Below, piece by piece: positions 45,272 to 54,582 of a stretch of 64,000 nt of DNA; positions within the stretch are counted from its first letter, which is position 1; the number at the start of each line of letters is the position of its first letter. Where the stretch lies: the NCBI RefSeq assembly GCF_901827185.1, contig NZ_LR594671.1, positions 248,001 through 312,000 of the forward strand, written 5' to 3'. Under the pieces are notes generated by a model. That model was not told the DNA's origin, made no database searches, and worked only from the letters and a program-made list of their open reading frames with translations. Made by a program: the position numbers and the translations under genes. The stretch comes from Variovorax sp. PBL-E5 (GTDB taxonomy: Bacteria > Pseudomonadota > Gammaproteobacteria > Burkholderiales > Burkholderiaceae_C).

Positions 45272-46711
45272 TCAGAAATGCGCGCCGATCCAGTCGGCCA
45301 CATAGGCGAAGGTCCGGCCCGCGGTGTCGCCGAACTGGCCCGGCGCTTTCGCGCAGGGCTGGCAGGGCGCGAAGCCGTGCGTCGCCCCTTCGACGAAGGC
45401 GATCGACTTGTCCTTGCTGGCCGCATGCCGGTAGGCGGTCTCGGCCGAGACCAGCCAGTAGTGGCCGGTCATGCCCATCACCAGCAGCGGCACCTTGACG
45501 CCCTCGACATTGCCCGGCGTGCTGGTGTACGAAGAGTTCCAGTCGATGCCGCTCACCGAATCCTCGGTAATGTCGTAGTCGGCCGTGGCGCGCGTGGCGA
45601 AGGTGCTCAGGAAACGCTTCACGGTGGTGTCGAGCGAGCCGCCGAGCAGCAGCGGGCGCGCCTGTGCGCTCGCCGCGCCGGCGCCGGCGCCGGCATTCGA
45701 GGCCGCGCTGGCCGGCCGGTCGGCTTCGCGATCGTTGCGCGCGACCACCGTGGGCGTGAGGCCGGACGGCACGCGCAGCGTGTGGATCACCTCGGTGCTG
45801 TGCGTGCCATCGCCGCGCAGCAGCGTGTAGCTGCCCTGGGTGTGCGACAGCAGATGGAGGTCCGGCCGCCACAGCCGGGGCGTGCGCGTGGCGCCGGGCA
45901 CCACGAAGGGCGCGTCGTCGGCGAAGGCGCCGCGGCCCTCGGCGATCGCCTGGCGCTGCTGCAGCGCGCGCTCGACGAGCACGGCATTGCGTGCGGCCTG
46001 CGCCTTCAGGAAGCGCTTGCGAAAGGCGTCGGAGTAGGTCGCGCCCGTGGCCGTGAAGCCATTGGCCGGCGCATAGATGTCGAGCGACGGGTCGGCCGGC
46101 GTGCTGCCGTCGGCCAGCGAGGGATCGACCGAGGTCAGCACATTCGCGCCCAGCCCGAAGATCGGGTCCAGCAGCACCAGCGCATCGGCCGGGCGCAGCG
46201 CCGCCATCGCATCGGGACAGGGGACAATTTTCTCCGGACCCTGGCAGGCCTTGACGCCGTTCTCGGCGATGTTCTGGTAGGCCGCCGCCAGCGGCGCGCC
46301 CGAACTGTGGCCGAGCAGCACCACGCGGTCGATACCCGCGAGGCCGCGCGCATAGCGCACCGCCGAGGCGAGATCGAGCAGTGCCGCGTCCCAGTCCATG
46401 TCGCGGTCGTCGAGGTCGGGCGCATAGCGCGGGTTGGCCGCGAGCACCGTGAAGCCGCGCGATGCGAGTTGCACGGTCGAGGGATGGTCGAGGAAGTCGT
46501 TGTTGTCATGCATCACGACGACCGCCACATGCCGGTGCGGCGATGCGGCGACCGGCGTGTACAGCACACCCGCTACGCGCGGCGCGATGCGAACGAAGTG
46601 GTTCTCGACCGACGGCGTCTGCGCTACAGACATCGACGGCAGCCCCAGCGACAGGGCCAGGCACAGCGCGGCGGCGGCACGCGCGAGCGGGCGCCCGGTA
46701 CGGTGCGGCAT
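45272..46711 (-). CDS. Secreted alpha/beta hydrolase
   Basis: A 479-residue protein with a signal peptide (about 1-30, ending S-V-A-Q) and an alpha/beta hydrolase core with G-H-S-S-G (134-138, nucleophile Ser136). A late His in G-A-T-H-G-F may complete the triad. An Ala/Gly-rich linker near residue 345 splits the sequence. I cannot name the substrate. It lies 16 bases upstream of the tannase-family gene and five bases after the Bug receptor gene, consistent with periplasmic ester cleavage feeding the uptake receptor. Confidence 0.75.
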   Translation of the reverse strand: MPHRTGRPLARAAAALCLALSLGLPSMSVAQTPSVENHFVRIAPRVAGVLYTPVAASPHRHVAVVVMHDNNDFLDHPSTVQLASRGFTVLAANPRYAPDLDDRDMDWDAALLDLASAVRYARGLAGIDRVVLLGHSSGAPLAAAYQNIAENGVKACQGPEKIVPCPDAMAALRPADALVLLDPIFGLGANVLTSVDPSLADGSTPADPSLDIYAPANGFTATGATYSDAFRKRFLKAQAARNAVLVERALQQRQAIAEGRGAFADDAPFVVPGATRTPRLWRPDLHLLSHTQGSYTLLRGDGTHSTEVIHTLRVPSGLTPTVVARNDREADRPASAASNAGAGAGAASAQARPLLLGGSLDTTVKRFLSTFATRATADYDITEDSVSGIDWNSSYTSTPGNVEGVKVPLLVMGMTGHYWLVSAETAYRHAASKDKSIAFVEGATHGFAPCQPCAKAPGQFGDTAGRTFAYVADWIGAHF

Positions 46712-46716
46712 CGCCC

Positions 46717-47679
46717 TCACTCCGCCGTGATGTTGCCGCGCTTGACCACGTCGGCCCAGCGCTGCGCGTCCTTGGCGACCAGCGCGCCGAATTCGGCCGG
46801 CGTCGATGAGGCCGGCACCATGCCCTGGGCCTCGAAGGAGGTCGCGACCTCGGGCTGCTTCAGCACGGTCGCGATCGCCTTGTTGAGCCGGTCGACGATG
46901 TCGGCCGGCGTGCCCTTGGGCGCCAGCACGCCGTACCACATGTCGAGGTTGCCGGTGTTCACGCCGGCCTCGGCCAGCGTCGGCACCTCGGGCAGCTGCG
47001 GCAGGCGCCGGCTGCTGCCGGTCGCGATCGCGCGCAGCTTGCCGGCCTGGATATGCTGCAGCGCGACGTGCACCGGCAGGAACATGTAGTCGATGCGGCC
47101 GCCGAGCATGTCGGTCACCGCGCCGGCGGTGCCCTTGTACGGCACGTGCAGCATCTCGGCGCCGGTGCTCTGCAGGAGCAGCGCCATCGAGAGGTGGTGC
47201 GGCGTGCCGACGCCCGGCGTCGCATAGGTGAGCTTGCCGGGCTGCGCCTTCGCCGCGGCCACCATCTGCGCGACGGTCGTCGCCTTCTGCACCGTCGGAT
47301 TGGTGACCAGCAGCAGCGTGCCCCAGGAGGTCAGCGTCACGGGCGTGAAGTCACTGACCGGATCGTAGGCGAGCGACTTGTAGAGGCTCTTGTTCATCAC
47401 CAGCGTGTTGACCTGCACCATCAGCGTGTAGCCGTCGGGCTTGGCACGCGCCACGCGCTCGCTGCCGATGTTGCCGCTGGCGCCGGCCACGTTCTCCACC
47501 ACCACCGGCTGCCCGAGCAGCGCCGGCAGCCGCGCCGACAGCTGGCGCGCGACCAGGTCGATGCCGGTGCCCGGCGTGTAGGGCACCACCAGCGTGATCG
47601 GCTGGTCGGGCCAGGCATGGGCCGCTACCGCGCTGACCGCGACGAGCAGCGTGGCAAGGGTCTTCGTCAAAAGGCGCAT
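46717..47679 (-). CDS. Bug/TctC-family periplasmic solute-binding protein
   Basis: A 320-residue receptor with a signal peptide (about 1-22, ending A-H-A) and the Bug signature I-T-L-V-V-P-Y-T-P-G-T-G, then V-E-N-V-A-G-A-S-G-N-I-G. No TctAB permease is adjacent. It sits between the monooxygenase (46-base gap) and the secreted hydrolase. It probably captures the hydrolysis product, perhaps an aromatic acid. Confidence 0.88.
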   Translation of the reverse strand: MRLLTKTLATLLVAVSAVAAHAWPDQPITLVVPYTPGTGIDLVARQLSARLPALLGQPVVVENVAGASGNIGSERVARAKPDGYTLMVQVNTLVMNKSLYKSLAYDPVSDFTPVTLTSWGTLLLVTNPTVQKATTVAQMVAAAKAQPGKLTYATPGVGTPHHLSMALLLQSTGAEMLHVPYKGTAGAVTDMLGGRIDYMFLPVHVALQHIQAGKLRAIATGSSRRLPQLPEVPTLAEAGVNTGNLDMWYGVLAPKGTPADIVDRLNKAIATVLKQPEVATSFEAQGMVPASSTPAEFGALVAKDAQRWADVVKRGNITAE

Positions 47680-47725
47680 GAAGGTCTCCGCATTGTTCTT
47701 GGATGGAAAGTCGAATGGCTCGCAC

Positions 47726-48985
47726 TCAGAGGAAGGACGCGCGGGCCTTGAGCGCGGCCGGATCGAAGCCCGTGGCGCGCTTGTAGTTGTCGGAGATCGC
47801 CTGCAACTGCGCTTGCGTCACGATCTCGTCCAGCCGGTCGAAGCGCTTGCCGCCGGTGCGCTCGAACACCTCGCGCAGGATGGTGTCGGGCGGATTGCTG
47901 CGGTTGGTCAGCACCACGTGGGTGGTCGCCTTCACGCGCACGCCGTCGTAATCTTCGAGCGCCTGCGCGCCGACGCCGAACCGGCGCAGGGCACCGGCGA
48001 GATAGCGCGCATCGATGATCGCCTGCCCGGCGCCGTTGGAGCCGCGCGGCACCATCGGATGCGCCGCGTCGCCCAGGAGCGTGAGGCGGCCATGCGTCCA
48101 CTTCGGCAGCGGCTCCTGGTCGACCATCGGGTACTCGAGGATGGCATCGGAAGAGCGGATCAGCGCCGGCACGTCGAGCCAGTCGAAGTGCCAGTCCACG
48201 AAGGCCGGCAGGAAGTCTTCGAGCTTGCCGGGCCGGCTCCAGTCCTGCTGCGCGGGTTGCGGCGCATGGATCTCGGCGACCCAGTTGACCAGCTGATTGC
48301 CCTCGGCATCGACGTTGTCGCGGATCGGGTAGATCACCATCTTGCCGAGGTCCAGCCAGCCGGCGCGCACCATGCTCGCGCCCGACAGGAAGGCCTTGTG
48401 CTTCGCGGTGCCGCGCCACATGTTGATCCCCGAATAGCGCGGTGGCCCTTCGTTCGGATAGAGCTGGCGGCGCAGCGCCGAATGGATGCCGTCGCAGCCC
48501 ACCGCGACCGCGCCGCGCACGCTCGCGAGCGCGGCGCCGCCGGGTGCGGCGAAGCGGGCCGTGACGCCGCTCGCATCCTGTTCGACGCCGGTGCAGCGGT
48601 GGCCGCAGACCACGCTGCCGGGCCCCAGGCGCTCCAGCGTTGCGGCGAGCAGCACGGCATGCAGGTCACCGCGGTGGATCGAGTACTGCGGCCAGTCGTA
48701 GCCGGCCGCGATGCCGGCGGCTTCGCGGAACACCAGCTGGCCGTGGGAATTGAAGAACACCGATTCCTGCGTGCGCACGCCGATCGCATCGAGCGCGGGC
48801 AACAGGCCCAGTTCGCTCAGCTCGCGCGTCGCATGCGGCAGCAGGTTGATGCCCACGCCCAGCGGCCTGAGTTCGGCGACTGCCTCGTAGACGCGGCAGG
48901 CGATGCCCGCCTGGTGCAGGCTCAGCGCCAGGGTCAGTCCGCCGATGCCGGCGCCCAGCACGATGACTTCGGTGTTTTCGCTCAT
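47726..48985 (-). CDS. FAD-dependent aromatic monooxygenase (PhzS/salicylate-hydroxylase-like)
   Basis: A 419-residue class A flavoprotein monooxygenase. FAD motifs are V-L-G-A-G-I-G-G-L near residue 9, V-G-C-D-G-I-H near 163 and L-L-G-D-A-A-H-P-M near 300. The overall sequence is closest in feel to the PhzS-like group that hydroxylates aromatic acids using NADH. It is the first gene of the minus-strand cluster and is divergent from a LysR regulator, the usual arrangement for inducible aromatic catabolism. Confidence 0.85.
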   Translation of the reverse strand: MSENTEVIVLGAGIGGLTLALSLHQAGIACRVYEAVAELRPLGVGINLLPHATRELSELGLLPALDAIGVRTQESVFFNSHGQLVFREAAGIAAGYDWPQYSIHRGDLHAVLLAATLERLGPGSVVCGHRCTGVEQDASGVTARFAAPGGAALASVRGAVAVGCDGIHSALRRQLYPNEGPPRYSGINMWRGTAKHKAFLSGASMVRAGWLDLGKMVIYPIRDNVDAEGNQLVNWVAEIHAPQPAQQDWSRPGKLEDFLPAFVDWHFDWLDVPALIRSSDAILEYPMVDQEPLPKWTHGRLTLLGDAAHPMVPRGSNGAGQAIIDARYLAGALRRFGVGAQALEDYDGVRVKATTHVVLTNRSNPPDTILREVFERTGGKRFDRLDEIVTQAQLQAISDNYKRATGFDPAALKARASFL

Positions 48986-49095
48986 GTCTTTGTCTCGCCG
49001 TTCGGCAGGCCCCGGCGTTTCCGGTGGATGGGATTAGACCGGTGCCGTGGTCATTTGGGAAATTTAGATGTCGTATGGATTTATCATGAAGCCGT

Positions 49096-50001
49096 ATGAA
49101 TCTGTCGATCCGCCAGATGCGCGCCTTCCTGCATGTCGCGCACATCGGCAACTTCACGCGTGCCGCCGAGCAGGCCCACATGACGCAGGCCGGCCTGAGC
49201 ACGCTGGTGCGCGAGATGGAGCGCCAGCTCGGCTGCCGGCTGTTCGACCGCACCACGCGCATGGTCGTGCTCACCGCGGCGGGCCGGCGGCTGCTGCCGG
49301 TGGTGGAGCGCGTCGTGACCGACCTCGACGATGTCACGGCGCACCTCGGCATCGAGGGCGACGAAGCGCGCCAGACCTTGCGTGTCGCGGCCACGCCGCT
49401 GGTCTCGTCCCATCTGCTGCCGCAGGTCTTCCATCGCTTCCGCGAGAGCCATCCGACGGTCAGCGTCAAGCTCTTCGATGCCGACCTGCGCGACGTGGAG
49501 GCGATGGTGACGGCCGGCGAGGCCGACATGGGCCTGGGCTTCTTCTTCAAGGCCGCACCGGGGCTGGAGCGCACGCCGGTCGGCCGCTTCCATCTGATGC
49601 GCGTGGCACCCGCCGAGACGCAGCAGGCGCCGGCGTCCACCGGCAGCGTGCCCTGGGCCTCGCTGCGCGCGGCGCCACTGCTGGGGCTGCCGCAGAGCAA
49701 TCCGATCCAGAAGGTCATCGACCAGCACCTGGCGACCATCGGCCGCGCGGACGCCCAGCGGCCGGCCTTCAACTTCTTCGGCACGCTGATCTCGATGGTC
49801 GAAGCCGGCTTCGGCACCGCGGTGATGCCGACCTTCGCGCTCGCCGCCTGCCGGCGCCATCGGGTGCGCACCGACGTGCTGATGAAGCCGAAGGTGGGCA
49901 TGGACTTCTATCGCATCACCCGGCGCGGCACGCACGAGACCGAGGCCATGCAGGCCTTTGCCGCAACGCTGGTCAAGGCGCTGCCGGCGCTCTCGCGATG
50001 A
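49096..50001 (+). CDS. LysR-family transcriptional regulator
   Basis: A 301-residue regulator with an N-terminal HTH (F-T-R-A-A-E-Q-A-H-M-T-Q-A-G-L-S) and the substrate-binding domain. It is divergent from the monooxygenase gene, and the 110-base gap is unusually AT-rich near its start, with the near-repeated CGTATGGATT/CGTATGAATC. It probably activates the monooxygenase/Bug/hydrolase/esterase operon in response to an aromatic acid. Its 3' end overlaps the decayed phosphotransferase by 29 bases. Confidence 0.9.
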   Translation: MNLSIRQMRAFLHVAHIGNFTRAAEQAHMTQAGLSTLVREMERQLGCRLFDRTTRMVVLTAAGRRLLPVVERVVTDLDDVTAHLGIEGDEARQTLRVAATPLVSSHLLPQVFHRFRESHPTVSVKLFDADLRDVEAMVTAGEADMGLGFFFKAAPGLERTPVGRFHLMRVAPAETQQAPASTGSVPWASLRAAPLLGLPQSNPIQKVIDQHLATIGRADAQRPAFNFFGTLISMVEAGFGTAVMPTFALAACRRHRVRTDVLMKPKVGMDFYRITRRGTHETEAMQAFAATLVKALPALSR

Positions 50002-50640
50002 GCTTCTGGCGTTGCGCGCCGGCTGTCCGCCAACCGGCGAGCAGTTCGCGGCAGCCCAGATCCTCGGCCGCGAGATGGACGCGCTCGAAGTTGTTCCACC
50101 AGATCACCGAAGGAATGTCGATCGCCTGCTGGTGGATCGGTGTCGTGGTCTGCCACAGCACCGACAGGCGGTAGTCTTCGTGCAGCGCGCGGCGGTCGTA
50201 GCCGCGCACGCCGCGCGCCAGCAGCTCGTCGTGGCAGCAGTCCATCAGGCGCTGCTCGAACCGGCGCCGCAGATCGGGATACCAGTGGACCGCCATCATG
50301 CAGGCGAGGTCGTCCGATCCGACGTCGATGCGCCAGGCGCCCCAATCGAACAGACGCGTATCGTCGGCGCTGCCGGCCTTCGGCAGGAAGCAGTTCCAGA
50401 CATGCGCATCGCCCTGGACGATGGTCATGTGCCGATGCGTGTGGTAGCACGCCATCGGGCGCGGCATGGCGTCGAGCCATCGCGCATGGAAGTCGCGGCG
50501 CTCGGGCGAGAGCCGATCGCCGAGCTGCGGCCTTCAGGAAGAGCGTTGCGGGCGCATGGGCCACGGCGCCCTCGTGACTCAGGCGCAACCTGAAGAGTGC
50601 GAAAGGATGGTGGTCATGCGTGCCTTTTGCTTCGGGACTT
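49973..50640 (-). pseudogene. Decayed aminoglycoside-phosphotransferase-like gene
   Basis: The 49973-50467 frame (164 codons) is the C-terminal half of an APH-fold kinase with the catalytic V-Q-G-D-A-H-V-W-N loop and the metal-binding F-D-W-G. Its continuation upstream (L-G-D-R-L-S-P-E-R-R-D-F-H-A-R-W) has no start codon. The preceding piece R-L-R-L-S-H-E-G-A-V-A-H-A-P-A-T-L-F-L-K lies in another frame, with the break near 50525-50540. The N-terminal nucleotide-binding lobe is missing. The conserved sequence across frames indicates a recent frameshift and truncation, or a sequencing error. Confidence 0.7.
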
Positions 50641-50651
50641 CGGCGCCGTGC

Positions 50652-51113
50652 TCAGAGCATCTTCCGGTAGACGACGAAGCCTGATCGGTCGGCCACCTTG
50701 TCGTAGAGCTTCATCGCCGCCGTGTTGGTCTCCTGCGTCTGCCAGTAGACGCGCGGGGCGCCCGCGGTCTGCGCGCGCCGATAGACCGCCTCGATGAGCG
50801 CGCGGCCGACGCCCTGGCCGCGTGCGGCCGCCGTGGTGAACAAGTCCTGCAGATAGCAGCTCGGGCCGATCTGCGTCGTGCTGCGATGAAAAAGAAAATG
50901 CGCCAGGCCCACCAGCGCGCCACCGCGTTCCGCGACGAGCGCATGCACCGGCTCGTAGGCATCGAAGAAGCGCGACCAGGTCATGGCCGTCACCGCGGCC
51001 GGCAAGGCGGTGTCGCCATGCCGGCCATAGAAAGTGTTGTAGCCGTCCCAGAGCGTCTTCCAGGCCGGGTAGTCGTCTTCGGCGACGGATCGGACAAGGA
51101 CAGGGTCATTCAT
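50652..51113 (-). CDS. GNAT-family N-acetyltransferase
   Basis: A 153-residue acetyltransferase starting at ATG 51113. The acetyl-CoA-binding loop is A-R-G-Q-G-V-G-R-A-L-I and the last strand is Y-D-K-V-A-D-R-S-G-F-V-V-Y. Length and motif fit single-domain GNAT proteins acting on small molecules or proteins; the substrate is unknown. It is divergent from the flavin monooxygenase gene. An extension to 51218 runs into the promoter gap. Confidence 0.87.
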   Translation of the reverse strand: MNDPVLVRSVAEDDYPAWKTLWDGYNTFYGRHGDTALPAAVTAMTWSRFFDAYEPVHALVAERGGALVGLAHFLFHRSTTQIGPSCYLQDLFTTAAARGQGVGRALIEAVYRRAQTAGAPRVYWQTQETNTAAMKLYDKVADRSGFVVYRKML

Positions 51114-51201
51114 GCGTGGCTGCCTTGGAAAATCCGCAGGATAGCGCGGCGCGGCAAGGTGCCGATCCCTCACTAAGATCGGCATCGTGGAGGCAACCCG
51201 G

Positions 51202-52347
51202 ATGAGCGACGAGGACATCGTGGTGGTGGGTGCCGGGCCGGCCGGGCTGGCGGTTTCCGCGTGCCTGCGCGCGCAAGGGCTCGTCCATCGCGTGCTGGAG
51301 CGCGAGGCCGACGTAGGCTTTGCCTGGCGCCGCCACTACGACCGCCTTCATCTGCATACGGCCAAGGGGAGTTCGGGCCTGCCGTTCGCGCCATGGCCGG
51401 CCGATGCGCCGCGCTATCCCTCGCGCAAGCAGGTGGTCGGCTATCTGGCGCGCTATGCGTCGCAGCACGCGATCGCGCCGCGCTTCGGTATCGAGGTGCG
51501 CCGCATCCGGCGCCGGGGGGAACGCTTTGCGATCGACACCAGCGATGGCGCGTTGTCGCCTCGCTTCGTCGTCATCGCGACCGGTTCCAATGCGATCGCG
51601 AACCGGCCTGCGCTGCGCGGCCTCGAGCGCTTCGAGGGCAGCGTGATGCACGCAGCGGCCTATCGAAATCCATCGCCCTTCATCGGCAAGCGCACGCTGG
51701 TCGTCGGCTGCGGCAACTCGGGCGCGGAGATCGCGCTCGACCTCGCGGAGCAGGGCGTCGAGGTGGCGATGGTGGTGCGCGGGCCGGTGCACGTCGTGCC
51801 GCGCGATCTGCTCGGCGTGTCGACGCAGCAGATCGGCGTGCTGCTGTCGGTGCTGCCGCTGGGCCTGCGCGACGCGATCGTCGCCGCGGTGATGCGCATG
51901 GCCGTCGGCGATCTGTCGCGATGGGGCATCGTCCGGCCGCGCACCGGGCTCAACCGGATGATCGAGGCATCGGGGCGCATACCCCTCCTCGACATCGGGA
52001 CGATCGCGATGATCAAGGCCGGCAGGATCCGCGTGTTGCCCGCGGTCGACGAGGTGCTTGCCGATGGCGGGCGTTTCGCGGACGGTGCCGTGCATCCGTT
52101 CGAGGCCATCGTGCTGGCCACCGGCTATACGCCAGGATTGCAGCGCATCGTCGAGGGCTTCGATGCGATCGCCGATGGGCACGGCCGGCCCGATCGCTTC
52201 GGCGCCGAGAGCGCGATCCCGGGTTTGTTCTTCGTCGGGTTCAGGAATCCGCCGACCGGCGCGTTGCGCGAGATCGCGATCGAGGCGCGGCGGGTCGCCC
52301 GCGCGCTCGCTGCGTACGCGGGCAGGCCTCAGAGCGTGAAGTCGTAA
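51202..52347 (+). CDS. Flavin-containing monooxygenase-like protein (YUCCA/FMO family)
   Basis: A 381-residue FAD/NADP oxidoreductase. The FAD motif V-G-A-G-P-A-G lies near residue 7, the FMO-like A-D-V-G-F-A-W-R-R-H-Y-D-R-L-H-L-H-T near 35 and the NADP motif V-G-C-G-N-S-G-A-E-I near 166. The start is ATG 51202 because GGAGG lies nine bases upstream; the in-frame GTG at 51187 precedes that site. Possible activities include Baeyer-Villiger or N-oxygenation. It overlaps the 3' end of the convergent exonuclease gene by 19 bases. Confidence 0.82.
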   Translation: MSDEDIVVVGAGPAGLAVSACLRAQGLVHRVLEREADVGFAWRRHYDRLHLHTAKGSSGLPFAPWPADAPRYPSRKQVVGYLARYASQHAIAPRFGIEVRRIRRRGERFAIDTSDGALSPRFVVIATGSNAIANRPALRGLERFEGSVMHAAAYRNPSPFIGKRTLVVGCGNSGAEIALDLAEQGVEVAMVVRGPVHVVPRDLLGVSTQQIGVLLSVLPLGLRDAIVAAVMRMAVGDLSRWGIVRPRTGLNRMIEASGRIPLLDIGTIAMIKAGRIRVLPAVDEVLADGGRFADGAVHPFEAIVLATGYTPGLQRIVEGFDAIADGHGRPDRFGAESAIPGLFFVGFRNPPTGALREIAIEARRVARALAAYAGRPQSVKS

Positions 52348-53132
52348 TCCACCGTGATCGGCGCGTGATCGCTGAACTTGAGCGTCTTGAAGATCTGCTC
52401 GTCGCGCGCGAGCTTCGCCAGCGCCGGCGTCGCGAGGTGATAGTCCAGCCGCCACCCCACGTTCTTCGCATAGGCCTGGCCGCGGTTGCTCCACCAGGTG
52501 TAGGCCTCGTCGCTGGTGTCGGGCTTGAGCATGCGGTACACGTCGACCAGGCCGGCACCCTCGGCGCCGGTGTCGAGCAGGTTCGTCATCCAGGCGCGTT
52601 CCTCGGGCAGGAAGCCGCTGTTCTTCTGGTTGCTGCGCCAGTTCTTGAGGTCGATCTCCCGGTGCGCGATGTTGATGTCGCCGCAGAGGATGAAGTCGCG
52701 CTCGCGCTTGAGTGCGACCAGGTGCGGAAAGAAGCCCTTGAGGAAGCGGAATTTCGCAGCCTGCCGCTCCTCGCCCGAGGAGCCGCTCGGAAAGTAGCAG
52801 CTGATGATGGAGCGCTTGCGTTGGGGCGTGTCGAAGCGCAGCTCGAGGTAGCGGCCCTCGGCATCGAATTCCGGATCGCCCCAACCCACCACGACCTTGC
52901 TGGGCGCGTGCTTCGTGTAGATCGCGGTGCCGGCATAGCCTTTCTTCTCGGCGAAATGGAAGTGGCCTTTCAGCTCCGCCATCTCCTCGAAGCGGCCTTC
53001 GATGTCGCTCGCCTGGACGCGGATCTCCTGCATGCAAATACAATCCGGCGCGAGTTCGGCCACCCAGTCGGCGACGCCCTTGGTGGCGGCCGAGCGCAGG
53101 CCATTGAGGTTGAGGCTGGTCAGTTTGAACAC
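52329..53132 (-). CDS. xth: Exodeoxyribonuclease III
   Basis: A 267-residue AP endonuclease/3'-5' exonuclease of the ExoIII family, active in base-excision repair. Motifs are L-N-L-N-G-L-R-S near residue 7, C-M-Q-E-I-R-V with metal-ligand Glu, C-G-D-I-N-I-A-H and the C-terminal F-S-D-H-A-P-I. The start is GTG at 53132, giving M-F-K-L-T-S-L-N-L-N-G. It is head to head with pyrE, whose ATG is only 13 bases away, so each promoter must lie inside the other gene. Confidence 0.93.
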   Translation of the reverse strand: MFKLTSLNLNGLRSAATKGVADWVAELAPDCICMQEIRVQASDIEGRFEEMAELKGHFHFAEKKGYAGTAIYTKHAPSKVVVGWGDPEFDAEGRYLELRFDTPQRKRSIISCYFPSGSSGEERQAAKFRFLKGFFPHLVALKRERDFILCGDINIAHREIDLKNWRSNQKNSGFLPEERAWMTNLLDTGAEGAGLVDVYRMLKPDTSDEAYTWWSNRGQAYAKNVGWRLDYHLATPALAKLARDEQIFKTLKFSDHAPITVDYDFTL

Positions 53133-53145
53133 GAGGATATTTCCG

Positions 53146-53847
53146 ATGACTGAGGCGGTTTCCGGAGTTGAAGGGCAGGACGCAGGCGGCGCGTTGGCGC
53201 AGGAATTCGTGCAGTTCGCGCTGGAGTCGGGGGTGCTGCGCTTCGGCGAGTTCAAGACCAAGGCCGGCCGCATGAGCCCCTATTTCTTCAACGCGGGCCT
53301 GTTCGACGACGGCGCCAAGCTTGCGCGGCTGGCTGGATTCTATGCAGACCGGCTGATCGCCAGCGGCCTCGAATTCGATATGATCTTCGGCCCGGCCTAC
53401 AAGGGCATTCCGCTGGGCGCGACCTTGGTCGCCGAGCTCGCCCGGCGCGGCCGCAACGTGCCCTTCGCCTACAACCGCAAGGAAGCCAAGGACCACGGCG
53501 AGGGCGGCACGCTGGTCGGCGCGCCGCTGCGGGGCCGCGTGCTGATCGTCGACGACGTGATGTCGGCCGGCACCGCCGTGCGCGAGTCGATCGCCGCCAT
53601 CCGCAGTGCCGGCGCCACGCCGCATGCGGTCGCGATCGCCCTCGACCGACAGGAGAAGGCGACGGAAGATGGCATCGATGTGGCCCACAGCGCCGTGCAA
53701 TATGTACGAAATCGGCTGGGACTCGAGGTGATCGCGATCGCCACGCTCGATGACTTGCTACAGTACCTCTCGGGCCGCGCAGACAGCGAACTGGGCGCCC
53801 ACCGGCAGGGAGTATTGGCTTACAGGGCGCGCTACGGCGTCGCTTGA
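53146..53847 (+). CDS. pyrE: Orotate phosphoribosyltransferase
   Basis: A 233-residue phosphoribosyltransferase of de novo pyrimidine synthesis that makes OMP from orotate and PRPP. The PRPP motif V-L-I-V-D-D-V-M-S-A-G-T-A lies near residue 128, and the flexible loop R-K-E-A-K-D-H-G-E-G-G near 110 and the F-G-P-A-Y-K-G-I motif near 84 are intact. The ATG at 53146 gives the usual start, with GAGG upstream inside the exonuclease leader. Followed 25 bases later by the DUF4124 gene. Confidence 0.95.
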   Translation: MTEAVSGVEGQDAGGALAQEFVQFALESGVLRFGEFKTKAGRMSPYFFNAGLFDDGAKLARLAGFYADRLIASGLEFDMIFGPAYKGIPLGATLVAELARRGRNVPFAYNRKEAKDHGEGGTLVGAPLRGRVLIVDDVMSAGTAVRESIAAIRSAGATPHAVAIALDRQEKATEDGIDVAHSAVQYVRNRLGLEVIAIATLDDLLQYLSGRADSELGAHRQGVLAYRARYGVA

Positions 53848-53872
53848 TTCAACCCCTGTCTGGAGGCGGACG

Positions 53873-54544
53873 TTGGCGCGCACCCGAGCATTCATCGCAT
53901 CATGGGCCTTGCTGTTGGCCGCAGCCGGCACGGCCCACGCACAAAAGGCGCCGGCTCCCGGCGCCCCACCGGCTGCCGGCATCTACACCTGCACCGATGC
54001 GCGGGGCCGCACCATCACGGCCGACCGACCGATCGCGGACTGCAACGACCGCGAGCAGCGCGAACTCGGCCCCAGCGGCACCGTGCGCCGCAAGATCGAA
54101 CCCACCTACACGGCGCGCGAGCAGGCCGAGCGCGACGAGGCTGCGCGCCAGGCGGCGCTCGCGGCCTCGCGGCAGGTCGAGGAGCGACGCCGCGAGCGCG
54201 CCTTGCTGATGCGCTACCCCAACCCGGCGGCGCATGACCGCGAGCGCGCCGAGGCGCTGGTCCAGATCGACGCGGTGATCCAGGCGGCGCAGAAGCGCCT
54301 GGGCGAGCTGTCCGACGAGCGCAAGTCGATCGACGACGAGCTCGAGTTCTACAAGAAGGACCCGACCAAGGCACCCGATTCGCTGCGCCGCAAGGCCGAC
54401 GACAACGCAAAGAGCGCCGCGGTGCAGAACCACTTCATCAGCGACCAGATGGAGGAGAAGAAGCGGGTCAATAACCGCTTCGACGAGGAGCGCGCGCGCC
54501 TTCGGCCCTTGTGGGCGACCGCGACGGGCTCGGCCGCGCGCTGA
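53873..54544 (+). CDS. Exported DUF4124-domain protein with coiled coil
   Basis: A 223-residue protein from TTG 53873, selected by the GGAGG eight bases upstream. Residues 1-24 form a signal peptide (W-A-L-L-L-A-A-A-G-T-A-H-A-Q). A short DUF4124 segment I-Y-T-C-T-D-A-R-G-R-T-I-T follows, then a charged, Arg/Glu-rich region (about 85-215) likely to be a coiled coil. DUF4124 proteins are periplasmic with unknown roles. It is probably co-transcribed with pyrE. Confidence 0.82.
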   Translation: MARTRAFIASWALLLAAAGTAHAQKAPAPGAPPAAGIYTCTDARGRTITADRPIADCNDREQRELGPSGTVRRKIEPTYTAREQAERDEAARQAALAASRQVEERRRERALLMRYPNPAAHDRERAEALVQIDAVIQAAQKRLGELSDERKSIDDELEFYKKDPTKAPDSLRRKADDNAKSAAVQNHFISDQMEEKKRVNNRFDEERARLRPLWATATGSAAR

Positions 54545-54582
54545 GCCGGGCCCGCCGCGCGGCTGCCGACGGGCCGCTTCGT

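Noticed and set aside
51106..53700. 864-codon open frame on the minus strand
   Set aside because: It runs antisense or out of frame through the flavin monooxygenase, exonuclease III and pyrE genes. It is low-complexity Arg/Ala/Gly sequence, a GC-bias shadow.
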